NCBI GenBank assembly: GCA_014338185.1 | Contig: QUBV01000005.1 | Location: 1-64,000 of the forward strand | Origin: Lysobacterales bacterium | GTDB lineage: Bacteria > Pseudomonadota > Gammaproteobacteria > Xanthomonadales > Rhodanobacteraceae | DNA: 64,000 bases | Direction of reading: 5' to 3' | The notes under the pieces: model-generated | The model's database searches: none | What the model saw: the letters and a program-made list of their open reading frames with translations, nothing else | Told to the model about the DNA's origin: nothing | Position numbers and translations under genes: made by a program | Shown: one piece after another, positions 44,855 to 55,282 of the stretch | Numbering within the stretch: position 1 is the first letter of the stretch | Layout of the letters: each line of letters starts with the position of its first letter

Positions 44855-46432
44855 ATGACCCTTGCGCAGCGACCCAGGGCGTGCGCCGCACCGTTGGTGC
44901 GTGCATCGTCGGCCACCTTGGCCGTGCTGTTCATGCTGGTCGCCGCGCCTGCGGCTGCGGTATACGACCCGGTGTTCCGCGACGGCTTCGATCCGGTGCC
45001 CACCTACTACGTGTCGGTGGCCAACGGCAGCGACGCCAATCCCGGTACCTTGGCCTTGCCGTGGAAGACGATCAACAAGGCCGTGTCGGCCGCCACCGCG
45101 GTGCCGCCGGGATCGGTCATCTACGTCAAGGCGGGCACCTATCCCGAGCAGGTCGTGGTCCAGCGCGACGACATTTCGCTGGTGGGCTACCGTTCGACGC
45201 CGGGTGACCAGCCGCCGATCCTCGCCAACCTTGCACCCACCGGTCCGGGCGCGGCGGTTCCCGAACTGCCCGCATTCGATCCTGCCGACATGCCGCTGCT
45301 CGACGGCGGTGCCCGGGCGCGCGAGGTGGCGATCGACATGCGCGGCAGGCGGCGCATCACCCTGCGCAATCTCAACATTCGCAACTACAACGGCTACGGC
45401 ATCGTGGCCGGCATGTCGAACGCCCTCGGTGAATACGGCAACAATGGTTTCATCGAGAGCCACCTGTTCGACAACGTGAACCTGCGCTCGATCGGTGACC
45501 CCGAGGATGATTACAGGGGCGTGGCTATCGCCCTGGGCATGGTCAGCACGCGCTTCTCCAATGGCGATATCGTGCGCAATTCATTGATCATCGACGCCTT
45601 CGCCGAGGCGCTCAAGGTCAACGGCGATGACACCGAAGTCGACAACGTGCGCGTGTACGGCGTGAGCACCGACTATCCGATGGGAACCGACTACTACGTG
45701 TTCGTGAGCGGGGTGGGCAATCGCGTGCACCACTCCTATGCCTGGCGCCATCCGGACTCGTATCACAGTGGACATGGCTTCGTGGTCAAGGACAATGGCG
45801 ACCAACGCGTCGGTGGTCCGCGCATCGAATCGACGGGCAACGTGTTCGATCACAACGTCGTGGTCAACATGAACAACGAAGGCTATGGGGTGCGCCATCG
45901 CGGCGTGCACCACAACCTGTTCATCGACAACGTCGCCTACGGCACCCATGACGGACAGAGCGAATGTGGTGATGGCAGTGGCATCACGATCCGCGACGGC
46001 GCACACGACAACGCGTTCGTCAACACGCACATCATCAATGCGTGCTGGGCCATCAAGATCCTCGACACCACCGAGGATGGTGGGTCATTGGAAACGCCGG
46101 CCAACGACAACCTGATCACCGGCGCGTTGGTGGAGAATGCCTATATCGGCGTCTCGTTCTACTGGTGGAACGCCGCCGTGCCGCTGCCGCTCACCGATGC
46201 CGGCCGCAACACGATCGCCGATTCCTCGTTCCTGAACACGCGCAACATGTTCGAGGCACTGCGCCCGGCGGCGCAGATGCACTACGCAAACACGCGCTTC
46301 CAGGGCGTGGGCGACCTGGATCTGGGCGAGTTTCGCATCGGCGTGCCGGCCTACATTGCAACGATCACGAGGGCGCAGTTCGATGACGGGTGCACGTTCG
46401 AGGACATTCCCGACCTTCCGCCGGGCTGGTAA
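44855..46432 (+). CDS. Secreted right-handed beta-helix protein with tag at mature N-terminus
   Basis: 525 residues. A long signal peptide ends APAAA; the mature protein then starts VYDPVFRDGFDPVPTYY, which places the F-x-D-G-F-D motif, C-terminal in other proteins here, at its N-terminus. A DUF1565/pectate-lyase-like helix follows (YYVSVANGSDANPGT, INKAVSAA, IYVKAGTYPEQVVV) with many Asn/His turns such as HHSYAWRHPDSYHSGHGFVVKDNGD. That opening is shared with exported polysaccharide lyases, but no catalytic residues can be fixed. The gene is inserted antisense between lpxB and lpxA. GGAGCC precedes the ATG. Confidence 0.82.
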   Translation: MTLAQRPRACAAPLVRASSATLAVLFMLVAAPAAAVYDPVFRDGFDPVPTYYVSVANGSDANPGTLALPWKTINKAVSAATAVPPGSVIYVKAGTYPEQVVVQRDDISLVGYRSTPGDQPPILANLAPTGPGAAVPELPAFDPADMPLLDGGARAREVAIDMRGRRRITLRNLNIRNYNGYGIVAGMSNALGEYGNNGFIESHLFDNVNLRSIGDPEDDYRGVAIALGMVSTRFSNGDIVRNSLIIDAFAEALKVNGDDTEVDNVRVYGVSTDYPMGTDYYVFVSGVGNRVHHSYAWRHPDSYHSGHGFVVKDNGDQRVGGPRIESTGNVFDHNVVVNMNNEGYGVRHRGVHHNLFIDNVAYGTHDGQSECGDGSGITIRDGAHDNAFVNTHIINACWAIKILDTTEDGGSLETPANDNLITGALVENAYIGVSFYWWNAAVPLPLTDAGRNTIADSSFLNTRNMFEALRPAAQMHYANTRFQGVGDLDLGEFRIGVPAYIATITRAQFDDGCTFEDIPDLPPGW

Positions 46433-46540
46433 CCAAGGCGCGCGGGCGCGGCCGGGACCCGCACGCACCACGAGCGCATCGATGGGCAGAGGCCCGCGCG
46501 CCGCCGTCGCGTCCGGGCCGGCGGGCGCCGCGGCCCGCGT

Positions 46541-47323
46541 TCAGCGCAGCAGCGGGCGTTGGCTGGCGTCGATGAAGGCGAGCATCTGGGCGACATCGGT
46601 GCTGTCATGTGCCTGGGCGGCCAGCTGCTCGCGCGCCTGGGCGAGCGTGGTCTCGCCCAGGTACAGGGCGCGGTAGGCGCGCTTGATCGCACTGATGCGC
46701 GCGGCATCGAAGCCGCGACGCTTGAGTCCTTCGCTGTTGATGCCGCGCGGTCGGCCCTGGGTGTCGGCGTCGGTCGCCACCATGAGGAACGGCGGCACAT
46801 CGCCGCTGATGAGCACGCCCATGCCGATGAAGGCGTGGGCGCCGATGCGGCAGAACTGGTGCACGCCAGCGAAGCCGCTGATGATCACGTGGTCGCCGAC
46901 CTCGACATGGCCGGCGAGCGTGGCGTTGTTGGAGAACACGCAGTGGTCGCCGACCTGGCAGTCGTGCGCGACGTGGCTGTAGGCGAGCAGCCAGTTGTCG
47001 CTGCCGATGCGGGTGACGCCGCCACCGCCGCCGGTGCCGCGATTGCAGGTCACGAACTCGCGGATGGTGTTGCGGTCGCCGATCACCAGTTCGGTGCGCT
47101 CGCCGGCGAACTTCTTGTCCTGGGCCTGGGCCCCGAGCGCGGCGAACGCGAACACCTGGTTGTCGCGCCCGAGTCGGGTCGGGCCCTCGATCACCACGTG
47201 CGCGCCGATGCGGGTGCCGGCGCCGATGCTCACCTCGGCGCCGATCACGCTGTAGGCGCCGATCTCGACGCCTTCGCCCAGTTGCGCGGCCGGATCGACC
47301 TGGGCGGTCGGATGGATCTTCAC
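46541..47323 (-). CDS. lpxA: UDP-N-acetylglucosamine acyltransferase
   Basis: 260 residues (E. coli 262). Left-handed beta-helix hexapeptides ([20 protein letters not shown]) and the [24 protein letters not shown] block with the catalytic His are clear, and the C-terminal helical domain is present. It transfers the first 3-hydroxyacyl chain in lipid A synthesis. The GTG start overlaps the fabZ stop (GTGA), so translation is coupled. The gene ends the lpxD-fabZ-lpxA run instead of leading into lpxB. Confidence 0.97.
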   Translation of the reverse strand: MKIHPTAQVDPAAQLGEGVEIGAYSVIGAEVSIGAGTRIGAHVVIEGPTRLGRDNQVFAFAALGAQAQDKKFAGERTELVIGDRNTIREFVTCNRGTGGGGGVTRIGSDNWLLAYSHVAHDCQVGDHCVFSNNATLAGHVEVGDHVIISGFAGVHQFCRIGAHAFIGMGVLISGDVPPFLMVATDADTQGRPRGINSEGLKRRGFDAARISAIKRAYRALYLGETTLAQAREQLAAQAHDSTDVAQMLAFIDASQRPLLR

Positions 47324-47784
47324 GCAGGCACCTCGGCGCAGAGGATTTCCGCCTCGGCCACCAGCGTGTCGCCGACCAGCGCGCGGCCCTGGAACTGGCT
47401 CATGTTGCGCACCGAGCGCTTGTGCTCGACTTCCAGGCGCAACTGGTCGCCTGGCACCACCGGCTGGTTGAAGCGGGCCTTGTCGACCTTGACGAGGTAG
47501 AACACCACCGGGCCCTTCGACTCGTGCCCCGACAGCGTGATGAGCAGGCCCGAGGCCTGCGCCATCGCTTCGATGATGAGCACACCCGGCATCACCGGAT
47601 GGCCGGGGAAATGGCCCTGGAAGAACGGCTCGTTGAAGGTCACGTTCTTGAGCGCGCTGATGCGCTGGTTCGGCTCCAGCGCGGTCACGCGGTCGACCAG
47701 CAGGAACGGGTAGCGGTGCGGCAGCAGGGCGGCGATCTGCTCGACGTTGATCGGCAGTTCGAAGCGGGCAATCGGGTTGTTCAT
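47320..47784 (-). CDS. fabZ: 3-hydroxyacyl-ACP dehydratase FabZ
   Basis: 154 residues. [14 protein letters not shown] carries the catalytic His, and [26 protein letters not shown] the catalytic Glu. The enzyme dehydrates 3-hydroxyacyl-ACP in fatty-acid elongation and competes with LpxA/LpxD for that pool, which explains its place in the lpx operon. Its ATG overlaps the lpxD stop by four bases and its stop overlaps the lpxA start. Confidence 0.97.
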   Translation of the reverse strand: MNNPIARFELPINVEQIAALLPHRYPFLLVDRVTALEPNQRISALKNVTFNEPFFQGHFPGHPVMPGVLIIEAMAQASGLLITLSGHESKGPVVFYLVKVDKARFNQPVVPGDQLRLEVEHKRSVRNMSQFQGRALVGDTLVAEAEILCAEVPA

Positions 47785-48806
47785 TCGGTACTGTCCTTTG
47801 CGCCGGCGCCCAAGCGCCGCGCGATCTCATCCAGGTGCTTGAAGCGCGCCGCATTGCGACGCCATTGCCGGTTGGGCTGGATCGGTGTGCCCGACGAATA
47901 CTCGCCGGGCTCGCGAATCGAGTGGGTGACCAGGCTCATGGCCGTCACGGTGACGCGATCGGCGATGCTCAAGTGGCCGAGTATGCCAGCGCCGCCGCCG
48001 ATGAGGCAGTGGCGGCCGATGCTTGCGCTGCCGGCCACGGCCGCGCAGCCGGCCAGGGCGCTGTGCGCGCCGATGCGCACGTTGTGCGCGATCTGGATCT
48101 GGTTGTCGAGCCGCACGTCGGCCTCGAGCACGGTGTCGCCGAGCGCGCCGCGGTCGATGGTGGTGTTGGCGCCGATCTCGCAGTCGTCGCCGACGACCAC
48201 GCCGCCGAGCTGGGGCACCTTGAGCCAGTGGTCGCGCTCGAAGGCGAGGCCGAAGCCGTCGGCGCCGAGCACCGCGCCCGGGTGGATGAGCACGCGCCGG
48301 CCCAGGCGCACGTCCTGCACCAGGGTGACGCGCGCGACCAGGCGCGCATGCGCGCCGACCACGCAGCGCGGTCCGATGCTGCAGTGCGGGCCGAGGACCG
48401 CACCGGCCTCGACCACCGCGCCGGCCTCGATCACGCACAAGGGCCCGATGCTCGCGCCGGCGTCGATGCGTGCCTCGGCCGCGACGATCGCGCTGGGATG
48501 GATGCCGGGCTGGGCCGCGGGCCGGCGCTCGAACAGCGCCGCGACCTTGGCGAAGGCCACATAGGGATCGGCGGCGATGAGGCAGGGCCGTGGACAGACC
48601 TCCGCATCGGCGGCGCGCAGGATCACCGCGGCGGCCTGGGTGGTGGCGAGTTGGGCGCGGTAGCGCGGATTGGCGAGGAATCCGACCTGGTTGGCACTGG
48701 CATCGGCAAGCGTGGCCACGCCGGTGACGGCCTGGTCGGCACGGCCGCCACGCAATTGCAGTTCGAAGCGCGCGGCGAGGTCGGCCAGCGACAGGCCTGC
48801 GGTCAC
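47781..48806 (-). CDS. lpxD: UDP-3-O-acylglucosamine N-acyltransferase
   Basis: 341 residues. An N-terminal uridine-binding domain precedes left-handed helix hexapeptides ([20 protein letters not shown]) and the catalytic His region [20 protein letters not shown]. It adds the second 3-hydroxyacyl chain in lipid A synthesis. The GTG start overlaps the skp stop (GTGA). Confidence 0.96.
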   Translation of the reverse strand: MTAGLSLADLAARFELQLRGGRADQAVTGVATLADASANQVGFLANPRYRAQLATTQAAAVILRAADAEVCPRPCLIAADPYVAFAKVAALFERRPAAQPGIHPSAIVAAEARIDAGASIGPLCVIEAGAVVEAGAVLGPHCSIGPRCVVGAHARLVARVTLVQDVRLGRRVLIHPGAVLGADGFGLAFERDHWLKVPQLGGVVVGDDCEIGANTTIDRGALGDTVLEADVRLDNQIQIAHNVRIGAHSALAGCAAVAGSASIGRHCLIGGGAGILGHLSIADRVTVTAMSLVTHSIREPGEYSSGTPIQPNRQWRRNAARFKHLDEIARRLGAGAKDSTE

Positions 48807-49333
48807 GGCTCGCCCCCCTTTGCGGGCTTGCGGCGCAGGCGGTCGAGGATCCGGTCGGTCACGTCCACGCGCGGGCTCGCATACACGACCGGGCTGGCGA
48901 CGATCAGGTCATAGCCCTGCTCGCGCGCGAAGGCGACCACCGCGTCGTTGATCTCGCGCCAGCTGTGGTCCAGTTCCTGGTCGCTGCGGGTCTTGAGCTC
49001 ATTGCGCAGCGTGTCGCGCTGGCGCCTGATCGAGCGATCCAGCGCGTCGATCTGGCGCTGCTGCTCGGTGGTGGGGGTGGCCCCGGCCTTCTCGCGCAGC
49101 TGTGCCAGTTGCTGCTCGTCGGCCTTGAGCGCGGCATCGCGCCCCGCGAATTCGCTCTCGAGCTTGCTGCGGCCGGCCACGATCTGCGGTGCGTTGTCGA
49201 GCAGGCGCTTCATGTCGACATAGCCGATGCGCGCACCCGCCGGCGCCTGCGCCCATGCGCTGCACAGGCCGGTCAGCAGCAGCCACAGGCAGGCTGCGCG
49301 GATCCGGCGGGCGGTAAGGGCGGACTGCACCAC
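48803..49333 (-). CDS. skp: OmpH/Skp family periplasmic chaperone
   Basis: 176 residues. The signal peptide ends near AWAQ. The mature protein starts RIGYVDMKRLLDNAPQ, the OmpH/Skp opening, followed by a long charged coiled coil (KLESEFAGRDAALKADEQQL). Skp trimers hold unfolded outer-membrane proteins on their way to BAM; the gene lies directly downstream of bamA, as usual. The GTG at 49333 is used because GAGGA lies seven bases upstream. Confidence 0.93.
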   Translation of the reverse strand: MVQSALTARRIRAACLWLLLTGLCSAWAQAPAGARIGYVDMKRLLDNAPQIVAGRSKLESEFAGRDAALKADEQQLAQLREKAGATPTTEQQRQIDALDRSIRRQRDTLRNELKTRSDQELDHSWREINDAVVAFAREQGYDLIVASPVVYASPRVDVTDRILDRLRRKPAKGGEP

Positions 49334-49376
49334 CGGTCTGTCCTCGAGGCCAACGCTGCCGGCAATGGTACGACGA

Positions 49377-51791
49377 TCAGAACGTATTGCCGAACATGAA
49401 CTGGATCGTCTCGGTGTCGTCGCCGGGCTTCTTGCGGATCGGCCGCGCGAGGTTGATCACGATCGGGCCCACTGGCGCGCGCCATTGGAACGAGATGCCC
49501 ACCGAGGCGCGCAACTGGTCGGCGTTCCAGCGGCGGTACTCGCTGCAGTAGGTGGCCGTGCACAGGTTGTTCTTGAACACGTTACCGACATCGATGAAGG
49601 CCGACAGACGCGTGCTGTCGTTGTTCTCCTTCACGAACGGCGTCGGGAAGATGATCTCCGCCGAAGCCGTGGTCTTGAACGAACCACCCAGCGACCAGCG
49701 GCAGTTCTTGTCGCTGGGCGGGCACAGCTCGGGCGACCAGGCGTAGAACGGGCCGAGCGTGTTGTCGCGGAAGCCGCGCACGTCGGACACGCCGCCGGCG
49801 TAGAAGTTCTCGAAGAACGGCAATCCGCCGAGGTTGGCCATGTAGCGCTCGTGACCGACCGTGGCCGGATCGGCGAGCACGCTCTCGGGGTCCTTGTAGG
49901 TGTCGCCGTAACCGATCGCGAGGCGACCGTAGAACGTCAGCGAGTCGGTCATGCGCAGGTACTGCGCAAACTGGTAGGTGGCCTTGTAGTACTGCACGGT
50001 CGAACCGGGCAGGGTCACGTTGAACGATACCGACTGCAGCGAGCCGCGCGTGGGGTTCCAGAAGCGGTTGCGGGTGTCGTGCGCCCACGACAGCTGCACG
50101 TTCCAGGTGTGGAAGGTGCGGTGGCCGAGGTTGTCGAGGTAGTCGATGATCGGCTGCGGCGTGCCGAGCAGGGCCGAGCCCGTGATGTAGGTCTTGTTGA
50201 CGCCGATCTGGGTGTTGATGGTGTCCGATTCGGTGATCGGGAAGCCCAGGTAGATGTCGAACGAGTCGGTGCTGCTCAGGTAGGCCGCAAGGTTGCTCTG
50301 GCCCGCATCGAACTTGCTGTGCTGGATGTCGTAGCCGACGCCGATGCCGTCATCGGTGAGATAGGGCTCGTAGTAGGACAGCGAGTAGCGCTGCAGGTAG
50401 CCACTGCGCTGGGCGTTGACCGAGATCCGGTCGCCGGTGCCGAAGAAGTTGTTCTGGGTGACGCCGGCACTGATGATGAGGCCTTGCAGCTGCGAGTAAC
50501 CCAGGCCGAAGGTGAACTGGCCCGAGTTCTGCTCTTCCACGTTCACGGTGACGTCGACCTGATCGTCGCTGCCGGGCACCTTGGGCGTGTCGATCTCGAC
50601 CTTGCTGAAGAAGCCGAGCCGCTGCAGGCGGATGCGCGAGCGATCGATCGCGGCCTGCGAATACCACGAGCCTTCGAGTTGGCGCATCTCGCGTCGCAGC
50701 ACCTCGTCCTCGGTGCGCAGGTTGCCCTTGAACACGATGCGGCGCACGTACACGCGCTTGCCCGGGTTGATGAAGAAGTTGAGCCCGACCTCGCGCGTTT
50801 CCTTGTCGATCGCGGGTAGCGGGTTCACCTCGGCGAACGCGTAGCCGATGTTGGACAGCGCCGCGGTGATCGCATCGACCGATTGCTCGATCTTCTTGCG
50901 CGAGAACACCTCGCCGGTCTTGATCTGGATGAGCTTTTGCAGGTCTTCCTCGCGCAGCACCAGTGTGCCGGTGAGCTTGATGTCGTTGATCTTGTAGACC
51001 TCGCCTTCCTTGATGCTCGCGACCACGTACATCTTGCGCTTGTCGGGGCTGATGCTGACCTGGGTCGAGGCCACGTCGAAGTCGGCATAGCCGCGGTCCA
51101 TGTAGTACGACTGGAGCTTTTCCAGGTCGCCCGACAGCTTCTCGCGCGAATACTGGTCGTCCTTGCTGTACCACGAGGTCCAGTTGCTGGTGGAGGACTC
51201 GAACTCGCCCTGGATCTGCCTGTCGTCGAAGGCGGTGTTGCCGACGATGTTGAGGTGCTTGATCTTGGCGGCCTTGCCTTCGGCGATGTTGATCGCGACC
51301 TCGACGCGGTTGCGGTCCAGCGGCACGGTGCTGGTCTTGACCGACACGTTGTACTTGCCGCGGTTGTAGTACTGGTGGGTGAGTTCGTTGCGCACCTCGC
51401 TGAGCTTGAGCGGGTCGAACGACTCGCCCTCGGCCAGGCCGATGCCCTTGAGGCCCTTGAGCAGGTCCTCTTCCTTGATGTCCTTGTTGCCGCGGATCGC
51501 GATCTTGCTGATCTGCGGCCGTTCCTTGACCGTGATCACGAGGATGTCGCCTTGCCGCGACAGCGAGATGTCGTTGAAGAAGCCGGTCTTGTACAGCGCG
51601 CGGGTGGCCTGTTCGGCGCGCTCGGAGGTGAGCAGGTCGCCCTTCTCCACCGGCAGGTAGGTGAACACGGTGCCGGCCGCGATGCGCGACAGGCCGTCGA
51701 TGCGGATGTCGGAAATGGTGAAGGAATCGAACGCGCTGGCGCTCTTTGCGGCGAAAAAGGCCAGGAGAAACAGGGCGGCAACACGCTTCAT
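49377..51791 (-). CDS. bamA: Outer-membrane assembly factor BamA
   Basis: 804 residues. The signal peptide ends SASAF. Five POTRA domains span about 23-420 (FTISDIRIDGLSRI opens the first), and a 16-strand Omp85 barrel follows, with the lid-loop motif VRGF in GGVSDVRGFRDNTLGP and a terminal FMFGNTF ending in Phe. BamA is the central insertase for outer-membrane proteins. The ATG at 51791 (MKRVAALFLL) is preferred over a GTG six bases upstream. It lies 99 bases downstream of rseP. Confidence 0.97.
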   Translation of the reverse strand: MKRVAALFLLAFFAAKSASAFDSFTISDIRIDGLSRIAAGTVFTYLPVEKGDLLTSERAEQATRALYKTGFFNDISLSRQGDILVITVKERPQISKIAIRGNKDIKEEDLLKGLKGIGLAEGESFDPLKLSEVRNELTHQYYNRGKYNVSVKTSTVPLDRNRVEVAINIAEGKAAKIKHLNIVGNTAFDDRQIQGEFESSTSNWTSWYSKDDQYSREKLSGDLEKLQSYYMDRGYADFDVASTQVSISPDKRKMYVVASIKEGEVYKINDIKLTGTLVLREEDLQKLIQIKTGEVFSRKKIEQSVDAITAALSNIGYAFAEVNPLPAIDKETREVGLNFFINPGKRVYVRRIVFKGNLRTEDEVLRREMRQLEGSWYSQAAIDRSRIRLQRLGFFSKVEIDTPKVPGSDDQVDVTVNVEEQNSGQFTFGLGYSQLQGLIISAGVTQNNFFGTGDRISVNAQRSGYLQRYSLSYYEPYLTDDGIGVGYDIQHSKFDAGQSNLAAYLSSTDSFDIYLGFPITESDTINTQIGVNKTYITGSALLGTPQPIIDYLDNLGHRTFHTWNVQLSWAHDTRNRFWNPTRGSLQSVSFNVTLPGSTVQYYKATYQFAQYLRMTDSLTFYGRLAIGYGDTYKDPESVLADPATVGHERYMANLGGLPFFENFYAGGVSDVRGFRDNTLGPFYAWSPELCPPSDKNCRWSLGGSFKTTASAEIIFPTPFVKENNDSTRLSAFIDVGNVFKNNLCTATYCSEYRRWNADQLRASVGISFQWRAPVGPIVINLARPIRKKPGDDTETIQFMFGNTF

Positions 51792-51890
51792 CGTCACATT
51801 CCGTCAGGGCATTGAAAGGCTCGCGGCGGCTACGGCCGTGGCCACGGTGCATCGTTGTTGTTGTGCGGGACTGCCTGGCGTGGCGGCAGG

Positions 51891-53258
51891 TCAGGATACG
51901 TGCCGCAGGATGTCGTTGTAGAGCGCCAGGCCCATGAGGGCCACCAGCAGCACCAGTCCGACATACTGCCCGGCAATCTGCACGCGTTCGCTGACCGGAC
52001 TGCCTTTTGCCAATTCGATAAGGTAATACAGCAGCGCGCCGCCGTCCAAGATCGGGATCGGCAGCAGGTTGAGGATGGCCAGGCTCAGCGAGATCATCGC
52101 GAGGAAGTTGAGGAACCAGGCCGGGCCGAGCTGGGCCGAGGCGTTGGCGACCTCGGCAATCGTGATGATGCCCGACAGGTTCTTGAGCGAGGCCTGTCCG
52201 GTGAGCATGTGGCCGAGCATGGCCAGCGTCTGCCGCGTCTGCTCCCAGGTGGTGGCCAGCGCCCGCGGGACCGCCGCCAGCGGGTTGTAGCGCAGGGTGG
52301 CGTCGTAGCGCGGCTCGATCGGCTGCGGGCCGATGCCGAGCAGGTACGGCGGTGCGCCGGCGACGCCGGCCTGCGGGTTGGGCTTGGGCGTGGCCGCAAG
52401 CGTGAGCCGGCTTTCGCCGCGCTGCACCACCAGCGCCAGCGGCTGGCCTTGTGGCGCGTGCGTGGCGATGCTGCGCGACACCTCGCGCCAATCGCCGATG
52501 GCCTGCCCGCCGATGCTCACGATGCGGTCACCCGCCTGCAGGCCGGCCTGCGCGGCCGCGCTGTCGGGCGTCACCTCGCCGACCACGGGCGGGATCGCCA
52601 TCTGCTGCGGCACCAGCCCGATGCGCTCGTAGATCGCCTGCTGGTCGAGGTCGGGCGGCAGCTGCGACAGCGCGAGCGTGACGCTGCGCTCGGGCCGGCC
52701 GCTGCGACCGAGCGTGAGCCCGACGTCCTGGCGCGCCATGCCCGCGGCCACCAGCCGGTCGCCGGCCTGGGTCCAGTTGTCGATGTGGACGCCATCGACC
52801 GCGAGGATGCGCTCGCCGGCCTCCAGCCCGGCGCTGGCCGCGACGCCGCCGACGTGGCCGATCACCGGCTGGTAATCGGGCTTGCCGATCACGAACATGA
52901 GCCACAGCGCCGCGATCGTGAACACGAGGTTGAACGCCGGCCCTGCCGCGGTGATGGCCATGCGCGCGCCCAGCGACTTGCGGTTGAACGCGCTGCCGAC
53001 GTCCTGCGGCGCCACCTGCGCGTCGGGGTCGCGCTCGTCGAGCATCTTGACGTAGCCGCCCAGCGGGATCGCTGCGATCGCGAACTCGGTGCCATGGCGG
53101 TCGCGGCGCGACCACAGCGCGGGCCCGAAGCCGACCGAGAACTTGAGCACCTTGACCCCGCAGCGACGCGCGATCACGAAGTGTCCGTATTCGTGGAACG
53201 TGATGAGCAGTCCGAGTGTGACGATGAGCCACCAGACCGAACCGAAGAATTCACTCAT
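51891..53258 (-). CDS. rseP: Site-2 metalloprotease RseP
   Basis: 455 residues. The zinc motif HEYGH (about 22-26) lies in the first membrane segment, the third ligand in LLPIPILDGG near the C-terminus. Two PDZ domains lie between (GLEAGERILAVDGV and GLQAGDRIVSIGGQ). It cleaves anti-sigma-E factor inside the membrane during envelope stress. It is flanked by dxr and bamA in the normal order. Confidence 0.97.
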   Translation of the reverse strand: MSEFFGSVWWLIVTLGLLITFHEYGHFVIARRCGVKVLKFSVGFGPALWSRRDRHGTEFAIAAIPLGGYVKMLDERDPDAQVAPQDVGSAFNRKSLGARMAITAAGPAFNLVFTIAALWLMFVIGKPDYQPVIGHVGGVAASAGLEAGERILAVDGVHIDNWTQAGDRLVAAGMARQDVGLTLGRSGRPERSVTLALSQLPPDLDQQAIYERIGLVPQQMAIPPVVGEVTPDSAAAQAGLQAGDRIVSIGGQAIGDWREVSRSIATHAPQGQPLALVVQRGESRLTLAATPKPNPQAGVAGAPPYLLGIGPQPIEPRYDATLRYNPLAAVPRALATTWEQTRQTLAMLGHMLTGQASLKNLSGIITIAEVANASAQLGPAWFLNFLAMISLSLAILNLLPIPILDGGALLYYLIELAKGSPVSERVQIAGQYVGLVLLVALMGLALYNDILRHVS

Positions 53259-53270
53259 GCGCGCACAGGC

Positions 53271-54449
53271 TCAGGCCGACAGGGCCGCAATGATACGGGT
53301 CGCGTGCCGACGCGCAGTTAAATCGGCGTCAAGCACGCCGGCGAGGTCGGACGTGGGTTGGGGCGGCAGTTCATCCAGGCAGCGCTCGATCACGTCCGTG
53401 ATGGCCAGGAACGGCAGGCGGCCGTCGAGAAACGCCGCCACCGCCTCCTCGTTGGCGGCGTTGAGCACGATCGCCGCGCTGCCACCCGCGCGCAGCGCCG
53501 CGTAGGCGAGCGCGAGGCCGCGGAACGTGGCAAGGTCGGGCGGCTCGAAATCCAGCCGCCGCGCCAGCGCGAGGTCGAGCGTGCCCACCCCCGCGTCGAT
53601 GCGCTGCGGCCAGCCCAGCGCGTAGGCGATCGCGGTGCGCATGTCGGGCAGGCCGAGCTGGGCCAGCAGCGAGCCGTCGATGTACTCCACCAGCGAGTGC
53701 ACGAGGCTCTGCGGATGCACCACCACCTCGATGCGCTCTGCCGGCGCGTCGAACAGGTGGTGCGCCTCGATCACTTCCAGGCCCTTGTTGAGCAGGGTGG
53801 CCGAATCGACCGAGATCTTGCGGCCCATGCGCCAGTTCGGATGCGCGCAGGCCTGATCCGGCGTGATCGCCGCGAGCTCGGCGCGGCTGCGGCCACGGAA
53901 TGGCCCGCCCGAGGCGGTGAGCACGATGCGCCGCACACCGGCGCCGGCCAGTGAGCCGCGCTCGCGTGGCAGGCACTGGAACACCGCGTTGTGTTCCGAA
54001 TCCAGCGGCAGCAGTTCGCCGCCGCCCGCGTGCAGCGCGGCCTTGAGCAGGCTGCCGGCCATCACCACCGCTTCCTTGTTGGCCAGCAGCAGGCGCTTGC
54101 CCGCGCGCGCGGCGGCCAGCGTCGAGGGCAGGCCGGCGGCGCCGACGATCGCGGCCACCACGGTGTCGCAGTGGGCGCCGCTGGCGGCTTCGACGAGTGC
54201 GTCGGCGCCGGCCTCGACCCGGCAGGCCGTGCCGCTGGCGCGCAGGTGTTGGCGCAGTTCATCGACGCAGGCCGGGTCGGCGATCACCGCCAGTTCGGGC
54301 CGGAAGCGCGCGCACAGCGCGGCCAGCCCCTGTGCATTGCGATGCGCGGCCAGCGCGCCGACGCGATAGCGCCCGGGGTGGCGCGCAACCACGTCGAGCG
54401 TGCTCGCACCGATCGAGCCGGTGGCGCCCAGTACCGCGAGTGACCTCAT
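53271..54449 (-). CDS. dxr: 1-deoxy-D-xylulose 5-phosphate reductoisomerase
   Basis: 392 residues. NADPH site [15 protein letters not shown] at residues 6-20; [13 protein letters not shown], the metal-binding [12 protein letters not shown] and TASGGPFRG are family motifs. It makes 2-C-methylerythritol 4-phosphate in the isoprenoid (MEP) pathway. The ATG overlaps the cdsA stop by four bases; rseP follows 12 bases downstream. Confidence 0.97.
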   Translation of the reverse strand: MRSLAVLGATGSIGASTLDVVARHPGRYRVGALAAHRNAQGLAALCARFRPELAVIADPACVDELRQHLRASGTACRVEAGADALVEAASGAHCDTVVAAIVGAAGLPSTLAAARAGKRLLLANKEAVVMAGSLLKAALHAGGGELLPLDSEHNAVFQCLPRERGSLAGAGVRRIVLTASGGPFRGRSRAELAAITPDQACAHPNWRMGRKISVDSATLLNKGLEVIEAHHLFDAPAERIEVVVHPQSLVHSLVEYIDGSLLAQLGLPDMRTAIAYALGWPQRIDAGVGTLDLALARRLDFEPPDLATFRGLALAYAALRAGGSAAIVLNAANEEAVAAFLDGRLPFLAITDVIERCLDELPPQPTSDLAGVLDADLTARRHATRIIAALSA

Positions 54450-55282
54450 GACTGGCGCAGCAGGTCGAGCAGGGCCTTGCCGGCCACGAACACGGGCAGG
54501 GCGGCGAGCAGGCTGTCGGCGCGGTCGAGCAGGCCGCCATGGCCCGGGAACAGGCTGCCCGAGTCCTTCACGTTGGCATGGCGCTTGAGCAGGCTTTCGA
54601 CCAGGTCGCCGACGATCGAGGCCACCACGCTCAGCAGCGCGACGCCGAGCAGTCCCGCCAGCCAGCCGTCGCGCCAGTCGAGCAGCCAGCCACCCACGAG
54701 CGCGACCACGCCCGCCAGCGCAAACGCGCCCCACACCCCGGCCCAGGTCTTGTTGGGGCTGATGCGCGGCGCAAACCGGCTGCGACCGAAGCGCGTGCCC
54801 GCGAAATAGGCGCCGGTGTCAGCGGCCCACACCAGCATCACCGCGAGCAGGGTCCAGTAGGGGCCATGCGGCGCCTGCGCGTGCAAGTGCATGAGCGCGA
54901 GCCAGGCCGGCACCACCGCGGCGGCACAGGCCGCGAGCTTGATCGCGGTGTTGTCGCGCGTGGGCGCGGCGGCCCAGGCGAAGTGGCGCAGCCACAGCAG
55001 CGCGAGCAGCCACCACAGCAGGCCCGCCGCGATCGGCCACGCGGCCGCCACGCTGCCGTGCAGCGGCCAGGCCAGCGCCAGCAGCAGCGCGCCCACCCCG
55101 ACCACGCCCAGGCGTCCCGCGCGGCTGGCCACACCCGCGAGCTGTGCCCATTCCCAGCCGACGCCCAGGAACAGCGCGGCCACGATCAGGGCAAACAGCC
55201 AGGTCGGGGTGAGCAGCACCGTGGCCACCGCGAGCGGGGCGAGGATGAGTGCGGTGATCGTGCGTTGCTTGAGCACGTCCAT
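54446..55282 (-). CDS. cdsA: Phosphatidate cytidylyltransferase
   Basis: 278 residues with about seven to eight membrane segments. The CDP-diacylglycerol synthase signature is complete near the C-terminus: [13 protein letters not shown], then [19 protein letters not shown] and [14 protein letters not shown]. It makes CDP-diacylglycerol for all phospholipids. The ATG overlaps the uppS stop (TGATG) and the stop overlaps the dxr ATG. Confidence 0.96.
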   Translation of the reverse strand: MDVLKQRTITALILAPLAVATVLLTPTWLFALIVAALFLGVGWEWAQLAGVASRAGRLGVVGVGALLLALAWPLHGSVAAAWPIAAGLLWWLLALLWLRHFAWAAAPTRDNTAIKLAACAAAVVPAWLALMHLHAQAPHGPYWTLLAVMLVWAADTGAYFAGTRFGRSRFAPRISPNKTWAGVWGAFALAGVVALVGGWLLDWRDGWLAGLLGVALLSVVASIVGDLVESLLKRHANVKDSGSLFPGHGGLLDRADSLLAALPVFVAGKALLDLLRQS

